Source: Chromobacterium piscinae
Lineage (GTDB): Bacteria > Pseudomonadota > Gammaproteobacteria > Burkholderiales > Chromobacteriaceae
DNA length: 39,495 nucleotides
Direction: 5' to 3'
NCBI RefSeq assembly: GCF_021129175.1
Contig: NZ_JAJOHV010000015.1
Location: 1-39,495, forward strand
How positions within the stretch are numbered: position 1 is the first letter of the stretch; each line of letters begins with the position of its first letter. The notes beneath the pieces are model-generated. The model was not told the DNA's origin and made no database searches. It saw nothing but the letters and a program-made list of their open reading frames with translations. Below, in pieces: positions 23,964 through 31,820 of the stretch. The position numbers and the translations under genes were made by a program.

Positions 23964-23993
23964 ACTATAGTTTACGTTTACGTCAACGTCAAA
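23964..23993 (-). promoter_or_regulatory. Promoter with in-spacer dyad operator for the oxidoreductase gene
   Basis: On the minus strand, TTGACG (23992-23987), a 17-bp spacer and TATAGT (23969-23964) make a near-consensus sigma-70 promoter. The -35 and spacer carry an imperfect dyad of ACGT steps (TTGACGTTGACGTAAACG), like operators of MerR-type amino-acid-catabolism regulators such as LiuR. The leader would be about 165 nt. The rest of the 363-bp gap to rarD (23792-24154) has an AT-rich patch at 23892-23905 and three short dyads near rarD (24061, 24095 and 24128), but no gene that I can support. Confidence 0.6.
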
Positions 23994-24154
23994 GGGATCG
24001 CGACAAGGCATGTCCGGGTGCGGTTTATGTGCCAGTGCAGCAAAATATTGCTTGTTAAGTGTTTGTAAACCGACTGTATAGGTAATGATGATTTTTCCGA
24101 CGGAATAAAGCGGGTAAGCTGGATGTTGGAATATTCCGTGTCGCAGAGAATCGC

Positions 24155-25066
24155 ATGTCTTCCTCTTCTTCCGCCGGCGATAGCCGCGGCGTGTTGTACA
24201 CCGTCGGCGCCTTCATCTGCTGGGGCTTGTTTCCGCTGTACTGGAAGCCGCTGCACGAAGTGCCGGCTTTGCAAATTCTGTGCCACCGCATCGTGTGGTC
24301 GGCCTTGTTCGTCGCGCTGGTGCTGACCGCGCTCAGGCAATGGGGCGACGTGCGCGCCGCGTTCCGCCAGCCGCGCCAGCTGGGCGTCTTCGCGCTGTCG
24401 TCGACGGTGCTGTCGCTGAACTGGCTGATCTACATCTGGGCGGTGAACGCCGGCCACGTGGTGGAAGGCAGCCTGGGCTACTTCATCAACCCGCTGGTCA
24501 ACGTGCTGCTGGGGCGGCTGGTGCTGTCCGAGCGTCTGAGCCGGCCGCAGAAACTGGCGGTGGCGCTGGCGGCGGCGGGCGTGGCCTGGCTGACCTTCAG
24601 CGCCGGCTCGTTGCCGTGGATCGCGTTGTCGCTGGCCGCCACCTTCGGCCTGTACGGCTTGCTGCGCAAGATGGCGCCGCTGCCGTCGCTGCCCGGCCTG
24701 GCGTTGGAAACCTTCCTGATGTCGCCGCTGGCGCTGGCGGCGCTGTTATGGTTCGAGTGGACCGGGCAGGGCGCTTTCGGCCATGTCGACGCGCTGCGCA
24801 ACGGTTTGCTGATCGGCGCCGGGGTGGTGACGGCGGTACCGCTGTTGATGTTCGCCGCCGGCGCGCGCCGGCTGAAGCTGGCCACCGTGGGGCTGATCCA
24901 GTACATCGGCCCCAGCATCCAGCTGGCGTTGGGCGTGATGCTGTATGGCGAGCCTTTCGGTCCCGACCGCGCGCTGGGCTTCGCGCTGATCTGGGGCGCG
25001 CTGGCGTTGTATTCGGCGGTGGGCGCGCGCGAGCTGTGGCGTGGCAGGCGCCGGCAGCCGGCTTGA
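24155..25066 (+). CDS. rarD: RarD-type EamA-family transporter
   Basis: A 303-residue inner-membrane protein with about ten transmembrane helices. It belongs to the RarD subgroup of drug/metabolite transporters: LYTVGAFICWGLFPLYWK at the start, the signature NWLIYIWAVNAGHVVEGSLG, then YFINPLVNVLLGRLVLSERL and a second-half motif GLIQYIGPSIQLALGVMLYGE. RarD was named for chloramphenicol sensitivity in Pseudomonas; the physiological substrate is not known. AGAGAA lies upstream of the ATG. It is divergent from the oxidoreductase gene and is closed by a strong bidirectional terminator. Confidence 0.93.
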   Translation: MSSSSSAGDSRGVLYTVGAFICWGLFPLYWKPLHEVPALQILCHRIVWSALFVALVLTALRQWGDVRAAFRQPRQLGVFALSSTVLSLNWLIYIWAVNAGHVVEGSLGYFINPLVNVLLGRLVLSERLSRPQKLAVALAAAGVAWLTFSAGSLPWIALSLAATFGLYGLLRKMAPLPSLPGLALETFLMSPLALAALLWFEWTGQGAFGHVDALRNGLLIGAGVVTAVPLLMFAAGARRLKLATVGLIQYIGPSIQLALGVMLYGEPFGPDRALGFALIWGALALYSAVGARELWRGRRRQPA

Positions 25067-25086
25067 GCCGCCTGGTCCATCAAAGC

Positions 25087-25118
25087 AAAACGGCCATCCC
25101 GAAGGATGGCCGTTTTTT
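25087..25118. terminator. Bidirectional intrinsic terminator
   Basis: A 13-bp stem (AAAACGGCCATCC / GGATGGCCGTTTT) with a CGAA loop is followed by T6 on the plus strand, with A4 on the other side. It closes both rarD and the leftward lapBC-luxR operon that ends at 25137. Confidence 0.92.
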
Positions 25119-25136
25119 CATGCGCGGCGCACCGTT

Positions 25137-25730
25137 TCAGTGCGCGGGCTGGGTCAGCTTGAGCAGCAGCTGGAAGCGGTCCTCGACGCCGAACTTCTGG
25201 AAGATGGCGGTGAGGTGGGCCTTGACCGTGCGCTCGGTGATGTCCAGCTCGCGGGCGATCTCCTTGTTGGAGCGGCCCTGCTTGAGGATGGCGATCACCT
25301 CGGCCTCGCGGCTGGATACCCGATCGCGCCAGCCGGCCTGCTCTGGCGGCGGCACCAGCGCGCCGAAGCGCTGGCATAGCTGCAGCAGCAGGCTGCGGCC
25401 CAGCCAGGTGCCGCCGGCGGCGACGCTGGCGGCGATCTGGCGCAGCTCGTTGGCGCCGGCGTAGGCGTGGGCGTAGCCGGCCACGCCCAGTTGCAGCCAG
25501 TGCATGCCTTCGGCGTCGTTGGGCGAGGAGCTGAGCGCCACCACCCGGTAGTGGCGGCACAGCGTCGGCCAGTCGGCGTCGCGCTGGCCGGCGTCCAGGC
25601 TGGCCAGGTCCAGCCACAAGACGGCGTCCCGCTCCTGCGGCGGCAGGCGCGCGCAGCGGCTCGCCTCCCCCAGCGCGTCCTGCCAGTAGCCGGCCAGCAC
25701 CGAGCTGGCGGAGAACAGCAGGTGGACCAT
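25137..25730 (-). CDS. LuxR-type regulator with degenerate receiver, last gene of the lapBC operon
   Basis: A 197-residue protein with the layout of a NarL-type response regulator. The C-terminal helix-turn-helix is intact (VSSREAEVIAILKQGRSNKE, then IARELDITERTVKAHL). The N-terminal receiver is degenerate. The acidic pair after strand 1 is missing (LLFSASSVLAG), the Lys after strand 5 is not obvious (LGVAGYAHAY), and only Asp41 in LWLDLAS remains as a possible acceptor. Control by phosphorylation is therefore doubtful. It starts one base after the stop of the adaptor gene, so it is co-transcribed with the exporter. It probably controls adhesin or exporter expression, but no target can be read here. 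Confidence 0.85.
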   Translation of the reverse strand: MVHLLFSASSVLAGYWQDALGEASRCARLPPQERDAVLWLDLASLDAGQRDADWPTLCRHYRVVALSSSPNDAEGMHWLQLGVAGYAHAYAGANELRQIAASVAAGGTWLGRSLLLQLCQRFGALVPPPEQAGWRDRVSSREAEVIAILKQGRSNKEIARELDITERTVKAHLTAIFQKFGVEDRFQLLLKLTQPAH

Positions 25731-25731
25731 G

Positions 25732-27141
25732 TCAGCGCTCCCGCAACGCTTCGGCCTTGGCGCGCAGCACCGGCTTCAGCAGATAGGACAGAATGCTCTT
25801 CTTGCCGGTCATGATGTCCACTTGGGCCACCATGCCGGGGAAGATGGGCAGCTTTTCCTTGCCCAGCAGCGAGCCCTGGGTCTTCACCTTGACGATGTAG
25901 AAGGCGTTGCCCTTCTCGTCGGTGATGGTGTCGGCGCCGATCTCGGCCACGCTGCCCTCCATGCCGCCGTAGATGGTGAAGTCGTAGGCGGTGAAGCGCA
26001 CCACGGCGCGCTGGCCGGGATGGAGGAAGGCGATGTCGCGCGGGGTGATCCGGGTTTCCAGCAGCAGCGAGTCGTCCATCGGCACGATCTCGATGATGTC
26101 CTTGCCCGGTTGCACCACGCCGCCGATGGTGTTGATGAACAGCCGCTTGATCTCGCCGCGCACCGGGGAGCGGATCTCGGACAGCTTCACCTTGTCGGCC
26201 AGCGCCACGCTGCCGGCGGACAGGCTGCTGGCCTTGGCCATGGTGTCCGACAGCTCGGCGCTGGCGGTGTTGCGCATCGCCAGCTCCACCTCCTGGATCT
26301 TGCGCTGCGCCTCGCCGATCGCGGCCTGGATCTTGGGCATCTGCGCGGCGGCTTGGTCGCGTTCGCCGCGGAAGCGGGCGACGTCGCGTTCCAGGCGCAG
26401 CAGGTCGACGTCGGACACCGCGCCGGACTCCTTCAGCGGCCGGGTGACGGTGAGTTCCTTCATCGTCAGATCGTAGCTGGACAGGGCCTGGGCATAGCGG
26501 GCGCGCACCTCGTTCAGCTCCTGGCCGCGCTGCGCCAGCTGCTGGCGGGCGATGCCGACGCTGGCGTTCAGCTCCATCTGCTTGGAGTTGTACAGGTCCA
26601 TTTCCTGCTTGGCGATCTCCGGCGCCAGCTCCAGCACCTTGGGCGGCAGCGAGAACGGCGTGCCGCTGGCCAGCGCCTTCAGCCGCGCGGTCTTGGCCTG
26701 CAAGGCCAGGTACTGTGCCTGGTTTTCCTCCAGCGAGGAGACGAAGCGGGTGTTGTCCACCTTGAGCAGCAGCTGGCCCTTCTGCACCACCTGGCCCTCC
26801 TTGACCAGGATCTGCGACACCACGCCGCCGTCCAGGCTCTGCAGGTGCTGGTTCTGGCTGGACGGGATCACCTTGCCTTCGCCGCGCGACACTTCGTCCA
26901 CCTTGGCGAAGGCCGCCCACAGGAAGGCGACGATGAACACGCCCAGCATGCTCCAGACGAAGATGCGGGGCCGGCCCGGGCTCTGCTGCAGGATCGCCCA
27001 GTCGGCGTCGGCGGCGAAGTCGTTGCGGTCGGCCAGGTCTCGGGCGGAGGCCCAGTCCATCAGCTTGTCCCAGTACGGGCCGGTGCGTTCCTGACCGCGC
27101 TCCACCCAGCCGTTCAGGCGTTGTTTCCAGTTCATTTCCAT
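25732..27141 (-). CDS. lapC: Type I secretion periplasmic adaptor (HlyD/LapC family)
   Basis: A 469-residue membrane-fusion protein that links the ABC exporter to the outer-membrane channel. After ~60 cytoplasmic residues comes one transmembrane helix (IFVWSMLGVFIVAFLWAAFA). A lipoyl half-motif (GGVVSQILVKEGQVVQKGQL) follows, then long coiled coils, and the second half with the HlyD signature (IRSPVRGEIKRLFINTIGGV, QPGKDIIEIVP, HPGQRAVVRFTAYDF). The C-terminal end is SYLLKPVLRAKAEAL. The ATG at 27141 lies one base after the lapB stop (TGA-G-ATG); a second ATG two codons on is possible. The same TGA-N-ATG junction links it to the regulator gene downstream. Confidence 0.93.
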   Translation of the reverse strand: MEMNWKQRLNGWVERGQERTGPYWDKLMDWASARDLADRNDFAADADWAILQQSPGRPRIFVWSMLGVFIVAFLWAAFAKVDEVSRGEGKVIPSSQNQHLQSLDGGVVSQILVKEGQVVQKGQLLLKVDNTRFVSSLEENQAQYLALQAKTARLKALASGTPFSLPPKVLELAPEIAKQEMDLYNSKQMELNASVGIARQQLAQRGQELNEVRARYAQALSSYDLTMKELTVTRPLKESGAVSDVDLLRLERDVARFRGERDQAAAQMPKIQAAIGEAQRKIQEVELAMRNTASAELSDTMAKASSLSAGSVALADKVKLSEIRSPVRGEIKRLFINTIGGVVQPGKDIIEIVPMDDSLLLETRITPRDIAFLHPGQRAVVRFTAYDFTIYGGMEGSVAEIGADTITDEKGNAFYIVKVKTQGSLLGKEKLPIFPGMVAQVDIMTGKKSILSYLLKPVLRAKAEALRER

Positions 27142-27142
27142 C

Positions 27143-29311
27143 TCAAACGCCCGCCTTTCCGATCTTGCCCTGTTGCAGCGCCTCGATCACTTGTTGCTTG
27201 GGACCGTCGGCGACGATGGCGCCGTGGTCGACCACGATCAGCCGGTCCACCAGATCCAGCAGCGCGTTGTGATGGGTGACCAGCAGCATGGTCTTGCCGG
27301 ACGACACCCGGGCCAGCGTCTGGCGGATCTGGCTTTCGCTGCTGTGGTCCATATTGCTGGTCGGCTCGTCCAGGAGCAGGATGGGCGGCGAGTTCAGCAG
27401 CGCGCGGGCGATGGTCACCGCTTTGCGCTGGCCGCCGGACAGCGATTCGCCGCGTTCGCTGATCAGCATGTCGAAGCCTTGCGGATGGCTGTTGACGAAT
27501 TCGGTCAGCCCGGCCTGCTCGGCGGCGGCGGCGATGCTGGCGTCGAAGGCGTGCGGCGAGCCCATGGAGATGTTCTGCCGCATGGTGCCGTAGAACAGCA
27601 CCGGATCCTGCGGCACGTGGCCGATCTGGCGGCGCAGCTCGGCCGGGTCGATCTGCTTGATGTCCATGCCGTCGATATGGATCGCGCCGCCGGTCGGCTG
27701 GTACAGGCCGAGGATCATCTTCTGGATGGTGGTCTTGCCGGAGCCGACGCGGCCGATGATGGCCACGCGCTCGCCGGCGCGGATCTTGAACGACACCTCG
27801 CGCAGCGCCACCATCGGGTTGTTCGGGTAGTTGAACGACACGTTGCGGAACTCGATCTCGCCCTTGAAGCTGGTGCGGTGGAAGAAGGCGGCGTCCTTCT
27901 CGCGCTCCACCGGCATCTTCATGAAGCCGTCCAGCGAGGCCAGCGAGGTCTTGGCGTTGTGGTACTGGGTCAGCAGGCTGACCACCTGGCTCAGCGGCGC
28001 CATCGCGCGGCTGGACAGCATCACCGCGGCGATCACCCCGCCCATGGACACGTTGCCGGCCATGATCTCATACACGCCCAGCACCAGCATGGCGATGGAC
28101 AGCAACTGCTGGATGAAGCCGGCGAAGTTCATGGTGGAGGCGGCCAGGATCTTCAACCGCGAGCCGACCTGGGCCAGGAACAGCGTAGCCTGCTCCCACT
28201 TGCCTTGCAGCACGCCCTCGGCGGCCAGCACTTTGACGGTTTCCAGCCCGGACAGGCTTTCCACCAGGTAGGCGTTGCGCTGCGAGCTGGCGCGCAACGT
28301 AGTCTCGGTCAGCGCCTGCATCCGCTCCTGCACCAGCAGGGCGAAAGTCAGCATGATGAAGATGGCGATCACCATCGGCGCCGCCATCAGCGGCGAGATC
28401 CACAGAATGGCCACCAGGAAGATCAGCACGAATGGCACATCGATCAGCGCGGTGATAGACGCCGAGGCGATGAAGTCGCGCACGGTTTCGAAGGCGCGCA
28501 GGTTGGCGGCGAACGCGCCGACCGAGGCCGGCCGCGCCTCCATCCGGATGCCCAGCACCCGCTCCATGATCAGCGCCGACAGCGCGACGTCGACCCGCTT
28601 GCTGGCCAGGTCTATCAAATAGCCGCGGGTCAGCTTGAGCAGGAAGTCGAACACCAGCACCAGCGCGGCGCCTATCGCCAGCACCCACAGCGTTTCCAGC
28701 GCCATGTTCGGCACCACGCGGTCGTAAACCGCCATCGACACGATGGGCATCGCCAGCGCGAAGACGTTGATCAGGAAGGCGGCCATCAGCGCGTCGCGGT
28801 ATAGCGACTTGCTGCCGTAGATGGTGCGCCAGAACCAGTGGCGCGCGCGGATCTCGGCCAGCTCCGGCGCGCGCTTCTCGTACTGGAAGCGCGGCTTCAC
28901 CAGGATGGCGATGCCTTCGAAGCTGTGGTCCAGGTCTTCCAGCGGAATCTCGACGACGGCGTCCGGCAGCTCGGACATGCTGAGGAAGGCGACGCCGTCG
29001 CGGATCTCGCGCAGGATGCCGGCGGTGTTGTTTTCCAGCAGCAGCACGGCGGGCAGCAGCTGCTGGCGCAGGCTGGACAGCGGCTGGCGCACCACGCGGG
29101 TGGACAGGCCGATGCGGCGCGCCGAGCGCGCGAACATCGACGGCGACAGCCGGTTGTCCACCAGCGGAATGCCGGCCACCAGCGATTCGCGGGTGGCGGT
29201 GATGCCGTAGCCGCGGGCCAGCGAGAACAGGCAGTCGAGCAGGGGGTCGAGATGGGTCGCTTGCTCGCTCAGCGGCTGCGCGGTTTCAGGATTGGATATT
29301 TCGGAAGCCAT
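27143..29311 (-). CDS. lapB: Type I secretion ABC exporter (LapB family)
   Basis: A 722-residue half-transporter that exports the RTX adhesin with ATP. Residues ~15-140 form a C39-like domain. It lacks the His motif of an active peptidase (DGVAFLSM at the expected place), so it is probably a substrate-binding domain. The membrane domain (~170-460) starts at LMAAFLINVFALAMPIVSMA. The ATPase has Walker A GRVGSGKTT near 515, signature LSGGQ near 620 and Walker B ILLLDEPTSNMD, then a His switch in VTHH. The ATG follows GGGAGTGG. It is the first gene of lapB-lapC-luxR. The 197 bp upstream contain the tolC-side terminator; I see no convincing promoter there. Confidence 0.94.
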   Translation of the reverse strand: MASEISNPETAQPLSEQATHLDPLLDCLFSLARGYGITATRESLVAGIPLVDNRLSPSMFARSARRIGLSTRVVRQPLSSLRQQLLPAVLLLENNTAGILREIRDGVAFLSMSELPDAVVEIPLEDLDHSFEGIAILVKPRFQYEKRAPELAEIRARHWFWRTIYGSKSLYRDALMAAFLINVFALAMPIVSMAVYDRVVPNMALETLWVLAIGAALVLVFDFLLKLTRGYLIDLASKRVDVALSALIMERVLGIRMEARPASVGAFAANLRAFETVRDFIASASITALIDVPFVLIFLVAILWISPLMAAPMVIAIFIMLTFALLVQERMQALTETTLRASSQRNAYLVESLSGLETVKVLAAEGVLQGKWEQATLFLAQVGSRLKILAASTMNFAGFIQQLLSIAMLVLGVYEIMAGNVSMGGVIAAVMLSSRAMAPLSQVVSLLTQYHNAKTSLASLDGFMKMPVEREKDAAFFHRTSFKGEIEFRNVSFNYPNNPMVALREVSFKIRAGERVAIIGRVGSGKTTIQKMILGLYQPTGGAIHIDGMDIKQIDPAELRRQIGHVPQDPVLFYGTMRQNISMGSPHAFDASIAAAAEQAGLTEFVNSHPQGFDMLISERGESLSGGQRKAVTIARALLNSPPILLLDEPTSNMDHSSESQIRQTLARVSSGKTMLLVTHHNALLDLVDRLIVVDHGAIVADGPKQQVIEALQQGKIGKAGV

Positions 29312-29463
29312 GCTTCCACTCCCATGGATATTGTCGGCAATCGTGCCGGGTCTGACTATTTACGTGCCGTCAAAGGGACGCGCGGCCGAGCGCGAACGGT
29401 GATCAGCTTCCATTCCGCGCGCGGGCCGGCGCTCCGATGCCGGCGATCGCCGCCACAATGGCC

Positions 29464-29486
29464 AAAAGACCCGCGGAGCGGGTCTT
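29464..29486 (-). terminator. Intrinsic terminator of the TolC-like gene
   Basis: A 9-bp stem (AAGACCCGC / GCGGGTCTT) with a 3-nt loop is followed by TTTT on the minus strand, 23 nt after the tolC-like stop codon. It separates that gene from lapB, which must have its own promoter. Confidence 0.85.
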
Positions 29487-29508
29487 GCTTGGTTGCGGCG
29501 GCCAGGTT

Positions 29509-30993
29509 TTAGCGTTTGGCCTTGCCAGCCTTCTTCGCCGTCGCGGCGTCAGGCGTGTCCGCTATCGTGGTGGACACGTAAGGATGGACGGGGATGCCGG
29601 CGGCGCTGAACGGTTGCGGCGGCGTGTAGGCGGTGTTGCAGGCGTCGCGCTGCGAGTCGTCGCTGTCGGATTCGAAGCTTTGCTCTTCGATCGGCTTCAG
29701 CTGCAGAGCGGGCAGCAGCAGGCCGGACGCGGCCAGCACGCGGGCCTGGGCCAGCTTGTTGTCGTAGTCGGCGTTGGCCAGCGCGCGCTTGGAGTCGTAC
29801 AGCTCGTTCTCGCTGTCCAGCACGTCCAGCAGGGTGCGCTGGCCGATGTCGAACTGTTTCAGGTAGGCGTCGCGGGCCTTTTCGGTGGACAGCGCGTGCT
29901 GGCGCAGATAACCCATCTGTTCGCTCAGCTTGTGGGCGTCGTTGCTGGCGATGCGCACAGTCTGCTGCAGGTCGCGGCAGGCTTTGTCGCGCAGGTCCAG
30001 CGCCGAATTGTAGCGTTCGGCCGCCACGCCCAGACGGGCCTTGTCGGCGCCGCCGCGGAACAGGTTGATGTTGAACACCAGCGCCACCGACTGCTTGTCG
30101 TGGGTGCCGTAGACGCTGTTCAGGTTGTCGGTTTTCTCGGCGTGGGCGCGCAGGTCCAGCGTCGGCGAGAAGGCGCCGCGCTTGACCTTCAGGTCGCTCT
30201 GGGCGGCGCGCACGCCTTCCTGCGCGGCCAAATAGGCGGGGCTGCTGCGCACCGCGGAGACCAGCAGGTCCTTGTCGCGCGGCAGTTTGTCCTGCATCGC
30301 CGGCGCCGGCGCCAGGTCGGTCGGCGGCTCCTCGCCGATCAGGCGCGCATAGCGGGCGGACACATCGTGCAGATTGGAGGACTCGTTGATCATATTGGTT
30401 TCGGACAGCGCCAGCCGGCCGGCCGCCTGTTCCAGGTCGACGCGGCGGCCGACGCCGGCCTTCACCTTTTGTTCGATCTGATCGTAGATGCCCTTGTGCA
30501 CGCCATAGCTTTCCTTGGCGTAATCCAGCAGCTGGCGGTAGCGCAGCACGTCCAGATAGGTGCGGGTGGCTTCCAGGCCCAGTTGTTCGGAGGCGTCGAC
30601 GAATTCGTAGTACTTGCCGCGTTTGCCGAACTCCAGCTGCTTGACCGTGTTCATGGTCTGGAAACCCTGGAACAGGTTCTGGCTCAGGTCGGCGGACCAG
30701 CCCTTGCGGTTGAAGTCGCTGGTGATTTGCGGGCCGTAATTGACCAGCGGCTCCTTGTTGTCTTCGCGGGCCTGGGTGTAGGAGACATCCACGGTCGGCA
30801 GGTAGCCGGAGCGGCCGATGCCGACTTCTTCCGCCGACGAGCGGAATTCATGGAAGCGGAAGCGGACTTCCGGGTTGTTGGCGATGGTTTTTTCCACGAC
30901 TTGACGCAGGTCGGTGGCCTGCGCCGATGCGGCCGCTAAACTCATCAACGCGGCCAAAGTCAGGCGAACGCTGCATTTTTTTAAGCGTTTCAT
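29509..30993 (-). CDS. TolC-family outer-membrane channel (LapE-type)
   Basis: A 494-residue outer-membrane efflux protein, the exit duct for the type I secretion system. A signal peptide (ends AAASAQA) is followed by two OEP repeats, each with a long helical hairpin and a strand segment (for example GYLPTVDVSYTQARED and SPTLDLRAHAEKTDNLN). EFGKRGKYYEFVDASEQLGL and LDLRDKACRDLQQTVRIASN are the alpha-barrel helices. The C-terminal ~60 residues after the second repeat (SFESDSDDSQRDACN, basic end KKAGKAKR) are an extension. The frame opens 111 bp earlier, but the ATG at 30993 has GGAGACG upstream and starts the signal peptide. It is divergent from lapG and ends at its own terminator. Confidence 0.93.
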   Translation of the reverse strand: MKRLKKCSVRLTLAALMSLAAASAQATDLRQVVEKTIANNPEVRFRFHEFRSSAEEVGIGRSGYLPTVDVSYTQAREDNKEPLVNYGPQITSDFNRKGWSADLSQNLFQGFQTMNTVKQLEFGKRGKYYEFVDASEQLGLEATRTYLDVLRYRQLLDYAKESYGVHKGIYDQIEQKVKAGVGRRVDLEQAAGRLALSETNMINESSNLHDVSARYARLIGEEPPTDLAPAPAMQDKLPRDKDLLVSAVRSSPAYLAAQEGVRAAQSDLKVKRGAFSPTLDLRAHAEKTDNLNSVYGTHDKQSVALVFNINLFRGGADKARLGVAAERYNSALDLRDKACRDLQQTVRIASNDAHKLSEQMGYLRQHALSTEKARDAYLKQFDIGQRTLLDVLDSENELYDSKRALANADYDNKLAQARVLAASGLLLPALQLKPIEEQSFESDSDDSQRDACNTAYTPPQPFSAAGIPVHPYVSTTIADTPDAATAKKAGKAKR

Positions 30994-31027
30994 GGTTAAT
31001 CGTCTCCGGGTGCAAGGGGCTGATATT

Positions 31028-31057
31028 ATTAAATATTTCAATAAATAGATTAAACAA
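31028..31057 (-). promoter_or_regulatory. Candidate promoter of the TolC-like gene
   Basis: On the minus strand, TTGTTT (31057-31052), an 18-bp spacer and TTTAAT (31033-31028) lie about 35 bp before the ATG. They sit in a strikingly AT-rich divergent region (about 31020-31075) shared with lapG, where H-NS-type silencing would also be plausible. Confidence 0.45.
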
Positions 31058-31150
31058 ATTTTCTTTAAATGGCAAGTGAATATTCCGCGCCAAGCGAATA
31101 TCATTCGTCAATCTGCTACAGTTGCGATCATTGATCGGCATGGAATGACC

Positions 31151-31819
31151 ATGAAGCTTGCCTCGCTCGTTTCAGGACGGCGCTTGCGGCGCTGCCTGAT
31201 GTCCGTCGCGCTGTTGCTGGCGGGCCTGTGCGTCACCGCCGCCAGCCTGCCGACCGAGCGTTCGGCCGCCCGCTACGGCCCGCGCGCGGTCGCGCTGTTC
31301 CGCGAATGGAACCAGCTGCTGGGCAAGCTGCAGGGCGCGGACGAGCGGCAGAAGCTGGCCGAGGTTAACCAGTTTTTCAACCGGCGCATCCTGTACCGCG
31401 AGGACATAGACAACTGGGGCGTTCAGGATTATTGGGCGACGCCGCTGGAGATGTTCGGCAAGGGGGCGGGCGACTGCGAGGACTTCAGCATCGGCAAGTA
31501 CATCTCGCTGCTGGTGCTCGGCGTCTCGCCGGACAAGCTGCGCATCACCTATGTCAAGGCTCGGATAGGCGGGCCGGACAGCACGATCAGCCAGGCTCAC
31601 ATGGTGCTGGCCTATTATCCCACGCCCAGCGCCGAGCCGCAGATTCTGGACAGCCTGGTGACCTCGATCGAGCCGGCTTCGCAGCGGACCGACCTGCTGC
31701 CGGTGTTCAGTTTCAACGCCCAGGGCCTGTGGGTGGGCAACCGCAGCAGCAATGTCTCCAAGCTGACCCGATGGCGCCAGGTGATGGACAAGATGAAAAA
31801 CGAGGGCTTCACTTTTTGA
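31151..31819 (+). CDS. lapG: LapG-type periplasmic cysteine protease (bacterial transglutaminase-like)
   Basis: A 222-residue periplasmic protease that in the known system cleaves the N-terminal retention module of a LapA-type adhesin, releasing it and dispersing biofilm. The transglutaminase-like triad is complete: Cys109 in GAGDCEDF, His150 in QAHMVLAYY and Asp167 in ILDSL. An export signal lies at about residues 13-32. The family's substrate-binding segments are present (FFNRRILYREDIDNWGVQDY, ATPLE). ATGs at 31145 and 31151 are both possible; GGAA at 31142-31145 fits the second. The stop is one base before the LapD ATG, so the two are coupled as in other Lap systems. The adhesin substrate is encoded at 34007. 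Confidence 0.94.
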   Translation: MKLASLVSGRRLRRCLMSVALLLAGLCVTAASLPTERSAARYGPRAVALFREWNQLLGKLQGADERQKLAEVNQFFNRRILYREDIDNWGVQDYWATPLEMFGKGAGDCEDFSIGKYISLLVLGVSPDKLRITYVKARIGGPDSTISQAHMVLAYYPTPSAEPQILDSLVTSIEPASQRTDLLPVFSFNAQGLWVGNRSSNVSKLTRWRQVMDKMKNEGFTF

Positions 31820-31820
31820 G

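Noticed and set aside
24455-24460. CACGTG inside rarD as a further parS site
   Set aside because: The flanks (GGC...GTG) do not match the GTTY/RAAC arms.
27614-27619. CACGTG inside lapB as a further parS site
   Set aside because: The flanks (CGG...GCC) do not match the parS arms.
27143-29311. LapB N-terminus as an active C39 leader peptidase
   Set aside because: A Cys is present early, but the His motif is replaced (DGVAFLSM); RTX adhesins also lack a double-glycine leader.
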